This document shows positions 8,287 to 16,313 of a stretch of 64,000 bases of DNA, in pieces. Position numbers and translations under genes: made by a program. Numbering within the stretch: position 1 is the stretch's first letter; every line of letters starts with the position of its first letter. The notes below the pieces were generated by a model that saw nothing but the letters and a program-made list of their open reading frames with translations, was not told the DNA's origin and ran no database searches. The stretch is from contig NZ_QKLU01000011.1 of the NCBI RefSeq assembly GCF_003208655.1, positions 124,001 to 188,000 on the forward strand. The letters run 5' to 3'. This DNA is from Pedobacter nutrimenti (GTDB taxonomy: Bacteria; Bacteroidota; Bacteroidia; Sphingobacteriales; Sphingobacteriaceae).

Positions 8287-9417
8287 TTACAACTTATTCC
8301 CTAAGATAGTCACCATTTTGTTTTTCCAGGCTGTAAATTCTCCGCTTACGATTTTTTCCCTTGCTTGTTTAACCAGCCATAAATAGAAATGGAGGTTGTG
8401 CAGGGTTGCAATCTGAGCGCCAAGAATCTCTTTGGAGTGCATTAGGTGTCTTAAATAGGCTTTGGTGTAAACTTTGTCCGCAAAAAGATCACTATCGGCT
8501 TCAATTGGGGAAAAATCATTTGCCCATTTTTTATTTCCTATATTAATAATACCGTTTTTTGTAAAGAGCATTCCATTTCTCGCATTTCTGGTCGGCATCA
8601 CACAATCGAACATGTCTACGCCTAAAGCGATGTTTTCCAGGATATTAACTGGTGTTCCAACGCCCATCAGATAACGAGGTTTGTCTGAAGGCAGGATATC
8701 ACATACCACTTCGGTCATTGCATACATTTCTTCTGCAGGTTCACCTACCGATAACCCACCGATGGCATTGCCTTCTCTTTCCATCGAGGCAATAAATTCG
8801 GCAGACTTGATCCTGAGATCTTTGTAAACAGAACCTTGGACAATGGGAAACAGGGTTTGGTCAAAGCCATATTTAGGTTCGGTGGTGTCGAAACGTGTAC
8901 AACAGCGTTTCAACCAGCGATGGGTCATGTTAATGGAGGCCGCCGCATACTTATAGTCACAAGGGTAAGGGGTACACTCGTCAAAAGCCATAATAATATC
9001 CGCTCCAATGGTACGTTGGATATCCATAGCATATTCGGGTGTAAACAAGTGTTTGGAGCCGTCTATGTGGGACCGGAAGGTCACCCCTTCTTCTTTAATT
9101 TTACGAACTTTACTTAAAGAATAGACCTGATAGCCTCCACTATCTGTTAAAATTGGACGGTCCCATCCAATAAATTGGTGCAGACCACCTGCCCGTTCTA
9201 AGGTGTCCAATCCTGGACGCAGGTATAAATGATAAGTATTTCCTAAGATGATTTTGGCATCAATGTCATTTTTTAATTCACGCTGGTGTACTGCTTTTAC
9301 AGTTCCTGCTGTGCCCACGGGCATGAAAATAGGGGTTTGTATCTCTCCGTGTGCAGTGGTAACCGTTCCGGCTCTCGCTTTAGACTGTGTATCTTTGGCT
9401 TCTAGGGTAAATTTCAT
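8287..9417 (-). CDS. tgt: tRNA-guanine(34) transglycosylase (queuine tRNA-ribosyltransferase)
   Basis: 376-residue TIM-barrel enzyme that exchanges guanine 34 of GUN-anticodon tRNAs for preQ1 in queuosine synthesis. The substrate-binding aspartate is D92 in TDSGGYQVYSLSK, and the nucleophile region is FDCVMPTRNARNG (D271). The C-terminal zinc site is unusual. Enzymes such as those of E. coli and Zymomonas have CxCxxC plus a His, whereas residues about 304-320 here contain no cysteine and only the later His (H340 in ATLHNLHFY) remains. Rest of the fold and length are normal, so I expect it to be active. First gene of an operon with the LptF/G permease and the EamA exporter. Confidence 0.93.
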   Translation of the reverse strand: MKFTLEAKDTQSKARAGTVTTAHGEIQTPIFMPVGTAGTVKAVHQRELKNDIDAKIILGNTYHLYLRPGLDTLERAGGLHQFIGWDRPILTDSGGYQVYSLSKVRKIKEEGVTFRSHIDGSKHLFTPEYAMDIQRTIGADIIMAFDECTPYPCDYKYAAASINMTHRWLKRCCTRFDTTEPKYGFDQTLFPIVQGSVYKDLRIKSAEFIASMEREGNAIGGLSVGEPAEEMYAMTEVVCDILPSDKPRYLMGVGTPVNILENIALGVDMFDCVMPTRNARNGMLFTKNGIINIGNKKWANDFSPIEADSDLFADKVYTKAYLRHLMHSKEILGAQIATLHNLHFYLWLVKQAREKIVSGEFTAWKNKMVTILGNKL

Positions 9418-9548
9418 ATATCTGGATGCTCCTCAAAAAATCTTGGCAAAAATAGGAAAAAACGCGCTATTAATCGGCTAAATTTTTTATCAACATAACC
9501 GTGCATTACAGATTAAAAATCAGAAATTTGGCAATTTAGAAATACATT

Positions 9549-10670
9549 GTGGAATTAACGTTTTTAGAGATTTGCCTGAGTGGCCTGTTGTTTTTTTGTT
9601 TTTTGGCGCAGCTTTATTTTACCTTGTTTGTGCACCTTAGACTGGCCCGTACCCCTATAGAAGAAATTGTCCCGGCCGGTGCCAGGCCCCTGAGTGTGAT
9701 CATCTGTGCAAGAAATGAAATAGAAAACCTAAAGCAATATTTACCGGTTGTTTTAGCTCAGAATTACCCTGATTTTGAAGTGGTTGTTGTAAATGACAGG
9801 TCCTGGGATGGTACTCATGAATTTTTAGAGGAATATGCTGGTCAATGTAAAAAACTTAAAGTTGTTACGGTAACCGAAGGGACTAAGTTTATTGCAGGGA
9901 AAAAATTTGCCGTAACCATGGGCATTAAAGCAGCGGCCCACGACTGGTTGGTTTTTACAGATGCAGATTGCTACCCCAACTCTTCCAATTGGTTATTGGG
10001 GATGCAACAGCCCCCTGAAGATCATAAAGAGATCATTTTGGGTTATTCACCTTATTTAAAAAGAGGCGGTTTATTAAATGCATTAATTCGGTTTGAAACT
10101 TTTTTTACGGCTGTAAACTACCTGTCCTTTGCGCTCAAAGGAATGCCTTACATGGGAGTTGGCAGAAATATGGCTTATAAAAAATCTCTTTTTTTTAGAA
10201 ATAAAGGCTTTGCGGCACATATGCATATTCCCTCGGGAGACGATGATTTATTTGTAAATGCGCACGCGAACCGAAGAAATACGGCCATCCGGATCCATCC
10301 CGATACCCATGTCTGGACCAGCCCGAAACTAAGCTGGGGGGCTTATTTGAGACAAAAAAAGAGACATTTTGGAGCTGGAAAGTTGTACAAAGGAAAACAT
10401 AAGTTTGTCCTCTCTTTCCAGATTATTATCCAGTTTCTGTTCTATATGGCATTAATTTCAGCCTGTTTTTCGAAAACATTGCTTTACCCTGCAGTGGGTT
10501 TATTTGTACTGAGCATTCTCATCCGTTGTTTTGTTTATCCTAAATTACTCAGACGGCTAAGCTATCCGGGGCTGGTTTGGTTTTTTCCGTTTTTGGACAT
10601 TCTATTGTTCATTTTTCTAGTCTTTAATGGCATTCTGTCTATATTTGTTAAAAAAGTCCAGTGGAAATAA
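9549..10670 (+). CDS. Membrane-associated family 2 glycosyltransferase
   Basis: 373-residue GT2 enzyme. A transmembrane helix (about 7-29) precedes the GT-A domain, which opens with LSVIICARNE (about 48-57) and has the acceptor/donor blocks VVNDRSWDGT and VFTDADC (the metal-binding DxD-type motif); QKKRHFGAG is the Q/R-x-x-RW-like motif of processive-type GT2 enzymes. Hydrophobic helices follow at about 295-370. The start is GTG; no in-frame ATG exists before the catalytic domain. The end overlaps rsmG by 10 bases. It transfers a sugar from an activated donor at the inner membrane; product unknown. Confidence 0.85.
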   Translation: MELTFLEICLSGLLFFCFLAQLYFTLFVHLRLARTPIEEIVPAGARPLSVIICARNEIENLKQYLPVVLAQNYPDFEVVVVNDRSWDGTHEFLEEYAGQCKKLKVVTVTEGTKFIAGKKFAVTMGIKAAAHDWLVFTDADCYPNSSNWLLGMQQPPEDHKEIILGYSPYLKRGGLLNALIRFETFFTAVNYLSFALKGMPYMGVGRNMAYKKSLFFRNKGFAAHMHIPSGDDDLFVNAHANRRNTAIRIHPDTHVWTSPKLSWGAYLRQKKRHFGAGKLYKGKHKFVLSFQIIIQFLFYMALISACFSKTLLYPAVGLFVLSILIRCFVYPKLLRRLSYPGLVWFFPFLDILLFIFLVFNGILSIFVKKVQWK

Positions 10671-11293
10671 AATCAACATTAATTCAAAAATATTTTAAAA
10701 ATCTGACTCCGGTACAGATTGCCCAGTTTGATCAGTTATACAATCTGTATAGTTTTTGGAATGCGCAAATTAATGTGATTTCCAGAAAAGATATTGATGA
10801 ATTGTATGAAAGGCACATCCTGCATTCTCTCGGCATTGCCAAATTTTGTGCGTTTAAGCCTGCTGAGCGGGTTTTGGACGTAGGAACGGGAGGTGGTTTT
10901 CCAGGAATTCCCTTAGCAATTATGTTTCCGGAAACCCAGTTTCACCTGGTCGATTCTATTGGAAAAAAAATAAAAGTAGTGAGTGAAGTTGCGGCTGCTT
11001 TAGAGCTTAAAAATGTTAAGGCGAGCCATTTGCGGGCAGAACAGGCAGATGGTAAGTACGATTTTGTAGTTTCCAGGGCTGTAACCAGGCTGATTGATTT
11101 TTATCCCTGGGTAAAAGGAAAGTTCAATAAAGAATCTAAAAACGCTCTTCCTAATGGTATCCTTTATTTAAAAGGCGGAGATTTAAAAGAAGAAATAGCG
11201 GAATCCAAATTAAAAGCAGAATTGTATCCGCTTTCTGAATATTTTGAGGAAGATTTTTTTGAAACGAAATATGTCGTTTATATCCCCCAGTAA
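10661..11293 (+). CDS. rsmG: 16S rRNA (guanine(527)-N7)-methyltransferase RsmG
   Basis: 210-residue class I SAM-dependent methyltransferase (GidB) that adds the m7G527 mark in the decoding region of 16S rRNA. The signature ISRKDIDELYERHILHSL (about 41-58) and the SAM loop VLDVGTGGGFPGIPLA (about 70-85) are diagnostic, followed by HLVDSIGKKIKV and VVSRAV. The start is GTG inside the 3' end of the upstream glycosyltransferase gene, 10 bases overlapping, so expression is probably coupled. Loss of this enzyme in other bacteria gives low-level streptomycin resistance. Confidence 0.94.
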   Translation: MEIKSTLIQKYFKNLTPVQIAQFDQLYNLYSFWNAQINVISRKDIDELYERHILHSLGIAKFCAFKPAERVLDVGTGGGFPGIPLAIMFPETQFHLVDSIGKKIKVVSEVAAALELKNVKASHLRAEQADGKYDFVVSRAVTRLIDFYPWVKGKFNKESKNALPNGILYLKGGDLKEEIAESKLKAELYPLSEYFEEDFFETKYVVYIPQ

Positions 11294-11516
11294 AATGAAC
11301 CTTGACTGGTTTTAAGTGTTTTTTTTAAAATCAAATTTTTGAATCGACCTCAGAGTCAATAAAACGCCTTGTATTTTTTACTTTTTCAGCCCGGTCATCG
11401 TTTGTCAGATGTGGTTATTTGCTTAAACTTTAGTTGTGTTTTATTTAAAGCGATTGATAGTCAGTTGGTTTGAAATAAAGTTACAATTTTTGTTATAGAT
11501 TGAACGAAGTTGGTCT

Positions 11517-12620
11517 ATGAGTTTATTACATCAGATTGCCCTTACTTTTATTAAGGGGGTGGGACCGGTTACAGCCAGACAACTTTTAGATCATTATGGA
11601 TCTGCGGAAGCTATATTTGCTGCGGAGGGTGGATCTTTGCGCCAGTTGCCGGGCCTGAGGCTTCCCGGAGCAATTGCTGTCCATTTTGCGGCTGCATTGC
11701 AAGAGGCCGAAAAACAATTGGAACTTTTAAAAGGATCGGATACCAGGCTGCTCTTTTTTTCTGATGAAAATTACCCTAAACGGTTAAGAGAGTGCTCGGA
11801 CGCTCCTGTAGTTCTGTATTATAAGGGCAATGCAAACCTGAATCATAAACGGATCATCAGTATCGTTGGAACCCGTAAAGCGACGCCCTACGGCAGGATG
11901 CTGTGCAGGCAATTGGCAGAACATCTGGAGCCTTATGATGTAGTTATTGTCAGTGGCCTGGCTTATGGAATTGACATTACTGCACATAAAGAAAGCTTGA
12001 ATCACCACATCCCAACTATAGGTGTATTGGGACATGGTTTTGACAGGTTGTATCCTCCTGTTCATAAAACAACTGCTTTGGAGATGATATCTTGTGGAGG
12101 CTTACTTACAGAGTTTCCTGTCAATTCGGTACTTGATCAGTCAAATTTTCCAAAAAGGAACAGGATTATTGCTGGTATTTCTGATGCAACTATTGTTGTG
12201 GAGGCTGCTTTGAAAGGTGGGGCCCTGATTACTGCGGACCTGGCGGGTTCTTATTTTAAAGATGTTTTTGCTTTTCCTGGCCGGTCTACAGATGAATTTT
12301 CACAAGGTTGCAATTACCTGATTAAGGCCAATAAAGCTGCATTAATTAGTGACCCTATAGATTTGATTGACCATTTGGGCTGGGAGAGGGCAAAGGTAAA
12401 AGAGGAGAATTCTTCTGCCGGTCTGTTTAAGACAGCACAATTATGCGCAGAGGAATTGAAGGTTGTCCATCTATTGGAGGATATGAGTATGGGAGTGGAT
12501 GAAATTGCCTTCAAATCAGGTATTGTTCAAAGTCAACTCGCTATTGTTTTGTTAAATCTGGAAATGAAGGGATTCTTAATGTCCTTGCCTGGTAAGATTT
12601 ATAAGTTACTCAAAACGTAG
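11517..12620 (+). CDS. dprA: DNA-processing protein DprA (Smf)
   Basis: 367-residue DprA. It binds incoming single-stranded DNA during natural transformation and loads RecA. An N-terminal helix-hairpin-helix part (about 1-60; KGVGPVTARQLLDHYG) precedes the Rossmann-like domain with IVGTRKATPYGR, VSGLAYGIDITAH, GVLGHGFDRLYP, LLTEFP and FPKRNRIIAGISD, ending near residue 285. A C-terminal winged-helix-type domain (about 305-367) follows. ATG start, 223 bases after rsmG, so it probably has its own promoter. Complete and of normal length. Confidence 0.94.
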   Translation: MSLLHQIALTFIKGVGPVTARQLLDHYGSAEAIFAAEGGSLRQLPGLRLPGAIAVHFAAALQEAEKQLELLKGSDTRLLFFSDENYPKRLRECSDAPVVLYYKGNANLNHKRIISIVGTRKATPYGRMLCRQLAEHLEPYDVVIVSGLAYGIDITAHKESLNHHIPTIGVLGHGFDRLYPPVHKTTALEMISCGGLLTEFPVNSVLDQSNFPKRNRIIAGISDATIVVEAALKGGALITADLAGSYFKDVFAFPGRSTDEFSQGCNYLIKANKAALISDPIDLIDHLGWERAKVKEENSSAGLFKTAQLCAEELKVVHLLEDMSMGVDEIAFKSGIVQSQLAIVLLNLEMKGFLMSLPGKIYKLLKT

Positions 12621-12760
12621 GATATTTGGGTTCACCTATAAAAATAAATGTCTGTAAGTCTATTGGTGTAGTAGTATAAAATTATATTTGATTTTTTTAA
12701 AATTATAAAAATAAAATTTCAAATTTTTATTTATAAATAGAATTCTAATAGTCAATTTGT

Positions 12761-12768
12761 ACTTTTGT
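12761..12768 (+). promoter_or_regulatory. TAnnTTTG promoter element of the cystathionine beta-synthase gene
   Basis: TACTTTTG matches the -7 consensus of the Bacteroidota primary sigma factor. It ends only 3 bases before the ATG at 12772, so the message would be leaderless or nearly so. No clear TTG -33 element was found at the ideal distance. Confidence 0.4.
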
Positions 12769-12771
12769 ATC

Positions 12772-14133
12772 ATGTGGTACAACAATATTTTAGAAACAAT
12801 TGGCAATACGCCGCTGGTTAAGCTCAATAACATTACCAAAGAAATTGAAGCAACTGTGCTGGCTAAAGTAGAGTCGACCAATCCGGGAAATTCGATAAAG
12901 GACCGTATGGCGATCAAAATGATCGAAGAAGCGGAAAAAAGTGGTAAACTCAAACCAGGCGGAACCATTATTGAAGGGACATCAGGGAATACTGGTATGG
13001 GATTGGCAATGGCTGCGATTATCAAAGGATATAAGTGCATATTTACAACAACAGATAAACAGTCGAAAGAAAAAGTCGATGCCCTGCGTGCATTTGGGGC
13101 GGAAGTAATTGTTTGCCCGACCAATGTAGAGCCTGAGGATCCCAGATCCTATTATTCAGTTTCTTCCCGTTTGGAAAAAGAGGTGCCCAATTCCTGGAAA
13201 CCCAATCAATATGATAACCTGGCCAATTCATTGGCGCATTACGAGCAAACCGGCCCTGAAATCTGGGAACAAACGGAGGGAAAAATTACCCACCTTGTTG
13301 TGGGAGTAGGTACAGGGGGTACAATTTCAGGTACTGGTAAATACCTGAAAGAAAAAAATCCTAATATAAAGGTTTGGGGTATTGATACTTATGGTTCTGT
13401 ATTTAAAAAATATAAAGAAACAGGTATCCTTGACAAAAATGAGATTTATCCTTATATCACTGAAGGTATAGGTGAAGATTTTTTACCGAAGAATGTTGAT
13501 TTTGATGTTATTGACCTTTTTGAAAAGGTAACAGATAAAGATGCCGCATTAATGACCAGGGATATTGCCAGAAAAGAAGGGATTTTTGTTGGAAACTCTG
13601 CCGGTTCGGCAATCGCCGGACTGTTACAGCTTAAAGACTGGCTGAAACCGGAGGATGTGGTTGTTGTAATTTTTCATGACCATGGAAGCCGTTATATGGG
13701 GAAAATGTATAATGAAGACTGGTTGCGGGAACGCGGATTTTTGCAGGATGAGAAGTTAACCGCGCGTGCCATTCTGGCTAAAAAAGAGCAAACAGATATT
13801 GTAACAATTGATTGCGAAAAGACAATTCTGGAAGCGATTAACAACATGAATACTTTAAATATTTCTCAGATTCCTGTTACACAGAAGGGAATGGTGGTTG
13901 GTAAATTAGCGGAGGGAGATATTTTAAAAGCTTTATTGGAAAATCCTTCTCTGAAATCGGCCCCAGTAAGTGAAATTATGAGTGCTACTTTTCCTTTTGT
14001 CGATATGAATACTTCGATTGACCGGATTTCTGCCCTGATAAACAAAGAAAATAGTGCTGTATTGGTGGAAGATGAGCAGGGAAAAATTGAGATCATCACT
14101 CAATATGACATTATTAATGCGATTTCAGGTTAG
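12772..14133 (+). CDS. Cystathionine beta-synthase (PLP domain plus CBS pair)
   Basis: 453 residues from the ATG at 12772. An in-frame TTG at 12757 would add five residues but overlaps the promoter-like TACTTTTG, so I choose the ATG (MWYNNILETIGNTPLVKL). The N-terminal fold-type II PLP domain has the Schiff-base lysine K43 in NPGNSIKDRM, the substrate loop EGTSGNTGMG, and the PLP phosphate loop GVGTGGTISGTG. Two CBS modules (about 335-390 and 395-450) follow, as in eukaryotic-type CBS; they may bind an adenosyl regulator. It condenses serine (or an acetylserine) with homocysteine (or sulfide). Cysteine synthase activity cannot be excluded. Confidence 0.88.
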   Translation: MWYNNILETIGNTPLVKLNNITKEIEATVLAKVESTNPGNSIKDRMAIKMIEEAEKSGKLKPGGTIIEGTSGNTGMGLAMAAIIKGYKCIFTTTDKQSKEKVDALRAFGAEVIVCPTNVEPEDPRSYYSVSSRLEKEVPNSWKPNQYDNLANSLAHYEQTGPEIWEQTEGKITHLVVGVGTGGTISGTGKYLKEKNPNIKVWGIDTYGSVFKKYKETGILDKNEIYPYITEGIGEDFLPKNVDFDVIDLFEKVTDKDAALMTRDIARKEGIFVGNSAGSAIAGLLQLKDWLKPEDVVVVIFHDHGSRYMGKMYNEDWLRERGFLQDEKLTARAILAKKEQTDIVTIDCEKTILEAINNMNTLNISQIPVTQKGMVVGKLAEGDILKALLENPSLKSAPVSEIMSATFPFVDMNTSIDRISALINKENSAVLVEDEQGKIEIITQYDIINAISG

Positions 14134-14150
14134 CCTGCTGATGTTTTAGA

Positions 14151-14187
14151 AATAAAAAAAAGCCCTTAAAAAGGGCTTTTTTTTATT
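14151..14187. terminator. Bidirectional terminator between CBS and murA
   Basis: A-run, stem AGCCCTT / AAGGGCT with a 3-base loop, then an 8-T run. The whole is near-palindromic and lies between two convergent genes, so it can stop both. Confidence 0.85.
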
Positions 14188-15512
14188 TAGTGACTTGGGC
14201 CATTACCTTCGACCCTTTTAATTTGTGCGCCTAAGGCTCTTAAGCGAACATCAATGTCCTGATAACCACGTTCTATTTGTTCAATATTATAAATGGTGGA
14301 GGTTCCTTCGGCAGAGAGGGCTGCAATTAACAAGGACACACCCGCACGAATATCCGGAGAAGTCATGCTGATTCCCCTTAATTTATATTTCTTGTCGATG
14401 CCATTAACTGTGGCACGGTGCGGATCACAAAGAATAATCTGGGCACCCATGTCAATCAGTTTATCCACAAAAAACAGCCTGCTTTCAAACATTTTCTGAT
14501 GCACCAGAATGGAACCTCTGGCCTGTGTTGCCACCACCAATACAATACTCAACAGGTCAGGTGTAAATCCTGGCCAAGGGGAATCTGCAATGGTCAGCAT
14601 AGAACCGTCTATAAATGACTCAATTACGTAATGCTTTTGTGAAGGGATGTAAATATCATCTCCCTTTAATTCGAACTTGATTCCCAGTTTCCTGAAAACC
14701 TCCGGAATAATCCCCAATTCGTTGTAACAAACATTTTTGATGGTAATCTCCGATTCAGTCATTGCCGCCAGACCAATGAAAGAACCTATTTCAATCATAT
14801 CCGGGAGCATTCTGTGCTCGGTTCCTTCCAGTTTGCTTACCCCCTCTATGGTCAGTAAATTAGAGCCTATACCCGATATTTTAGCGCCCATCCGGTTCAG
14901 CATTTTACACAATTGCTGTAAATACGGTTCGCAGGCTGCATTATAAATGGTCGTTGTTCCCTTGGCCAATACAGCGGTCATCACAATATTTGCTGTTCCG
15001 GTTACCGAAGCTTCATCAAGTAAAATGTAGGCTCCTTTTAAATCGGTCGCATCAACATTAAAAAACTCTTTTTTTGGATCGTAAATAAATTTGGCCCCTA
15101 GTTTTTCAAAACCCAGAAAATGAGTATCCAATCTCCGGCGGCCGATTTTATCACCCCCTGGTTTTGGTATAGCTGCTTTGCCAAATCGGGCAAGAAGAGG
15201 TCCTACAATCATAATGGAGCCCCTTAGGCCGCCACCTTTGGCCTTGAAAACATCCGATTGAAAATAATCCAGATTAATGTTTTTAGCCTCAAAGGTGTAG
15301 GTGTCTTTAGAGAGACGTTCTACAATGACCCCCAGGTCACCTAACAATTCTATCAGTTTATTCACGTCTTTAATGTCCGGAATGTTACTGATGGTGACCT
15401 TTTTTTCTGTTAATAAAACAGCGGATAAAATTTGTAAAGCTTCGTTTTTAGCACCTTGAGGCTGAATTTCGCCTTTAAGTTTCTTACCACCTATAATTTC
15501 AAATGCGTTCAT
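14187..15512 (-). CDS. murA: UDP-N-acetylglucosamine 1-carboxyvinyltransferase (Cys-to-Asp active site)
   Basis: 441-residue enolpyruvyl transferase, first committed step of peptidoglycan synthesis (PEP plus UDP-GlcNAc). It shows the two-domain inside-out barrel of the family. K22-N23 in QGAKNEAL matches the catalytic pair of E. coli MurA. The fosfomycin-reactive cysteine (C115 in E. coli, motif PGGCTIG) is replaced by D121 in KPGGDKIGRR (codon at 15150-15152); R126 matches E. coli R120. Such Cys-to-Asp MurA enzymes are active and intrinsically fosfomycin-resistant in mycobacteria and others. It starts 26 bases after the DUF4290 stop, probably one operon. Confidence 0.94.
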   Translation of the reverse strand: MNAFEIIGGKKLKGEIQPQGAKNEALQILSAVLLTEKKVTISNIPDIKDVNKLIELLGDLGVIVERLSKDTYTFEAKNINLDYFQSDVFKAKGGGLRGSIMIVGPLLARFGKAAIPKPGGDKIGRRRLDTHFLGFEKLGAKFIYDPKKEFFNVDATDLKGAYILLDEASVTGTANIVMTAVLAKGTTTIYNAACEPYLQQLCKMLNRMGAKISGIGSNLLTIEGVSKLEGTEHRMLPDMIEIGSFIGLAAMTESEITIKNVCYNELGIIPEVFRKLGIKFELKGDDIYIPSQKHYVIESFIDGSMLTIADSPWPGFTPDLLSIVLVVATQARGSILVHQKMFESRLFFVDKLIDMGAQIILCDPHRATVNGIDKKYKLRGISMTSPDIRAGVSLLIAALSAEGTSTIYNIEQIERGYQDIDVRLRALGAQIKRVEGNGPSH

Positions 15513-15538
15513 ATACTCTGTTTCTGTCTAATGTGGTA

Positions 15539-16204
15539 TTAATGTCTTTGTTTCGGGTTGTTATTGCGTTGCTGGCGGTTATTGTTGTTTTGCCTGCCTT
15601 TTCCATTGTTGTTGTTTCTGCCTCTGTTGTTGGCAGGTCTGTTGATCACAGGTTTAAACTCTACTTTATTTAAATTTACATTTTCTTCCAGTTGGAGTTG
15701 GCCACCTGAAAGCTCAGTCAAATTTTTTAAAATGGTTTCATCTGCAACATTATCTTTGTTCCAGGTCACATAAGCCATCTTCATAAAGTTGGCAATGCCT
15801 TGGACCATAGAAGCTTTGCGCTCCGGTTCTTCAATAGATTTTGCTCTTTCTATCAGAACTTCAACGGTTTTTCCATAGTGTTTATACCTGATTTTTTGTT
15901 GCGGGTAACCTATATGTTTAGGCTTAACCAGGGCAGCCTCAGGAGTAGGCTTAGGGTAAGGGCTGTCAACATCAATTTTATATCCTGAAATAATATGAAG
16001 ATGGTCCCATAATTTATGTTTGAAATCGGCCACATCCCGCAGATGAGGATTCAAAAAGCCCATGAGGTCAATAACAGCCTGGGCATATTTATTGCGTTCT
16101 TCCCGGTCTTCCAGTTCGCAGATGTACTTTACCATGTTTTGTACATTACGACCATATTCGGCCAGAATCAATTCGTTTCGGGTGGTATTATAATCGAAAT
16201 TCAT
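15539..16204 (-). CDS. DUF4290 domain protein
   Basis: 221-residue cytosolic protein of a family found in Bacteroidota. Residues about 1-180 form the conserved mainly helical domain (MNFDYNTTRNELILAEYGRN at the start, DLMGFLNPHLRDV near 67-79). The C-terminal 40 residues are a basic, low-complexity N/R/G/Q tail (NNRGRNNNNGKGRQNNNN), the sort of tail that often contacts RNA or DNA. It precedes murA on the same strand, 26 bases away, a linkage that may hint at a role tied to growth or cell wall, but no function is known. Confidence 0.85.
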   Translation of the reverse strand: MNFDYNTTRNELILAEYGRNVQNMVKYICELEDREERNKYAQAVIDLMGFLNPHLRDVADFKHKLWDHLHIISGYKIDVDSPYPKPTPEAALVKPKHIGYPQQKIRYKHYGKTVEVLIERAKSIEEPERKASMVQGIANFMKMAYVTWNKDNVADETILKNLTELSGGQLQLEENVNLNKVEFKPVINRPANNRGRNNNNGKGRQNNNNRQQRNNNPKQRH

Positions 16205-16313
16205 TTTCTTATTTTTCTATTGGCGCTATCGATAAAGAAAGATCGGGCCAGTGTATGTGTTTAATATATGAAATTAAGCTGTGCAAATATAGACAAAGCC
16301 TGTAATTTAATAC

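Noticed and set aside
12757-12771. TTG start for cystathionine beta-synthase
   Set aside because: Overlaps the TACTTTTG promoter element; ATG at 12772 gives the usual N-terminus.
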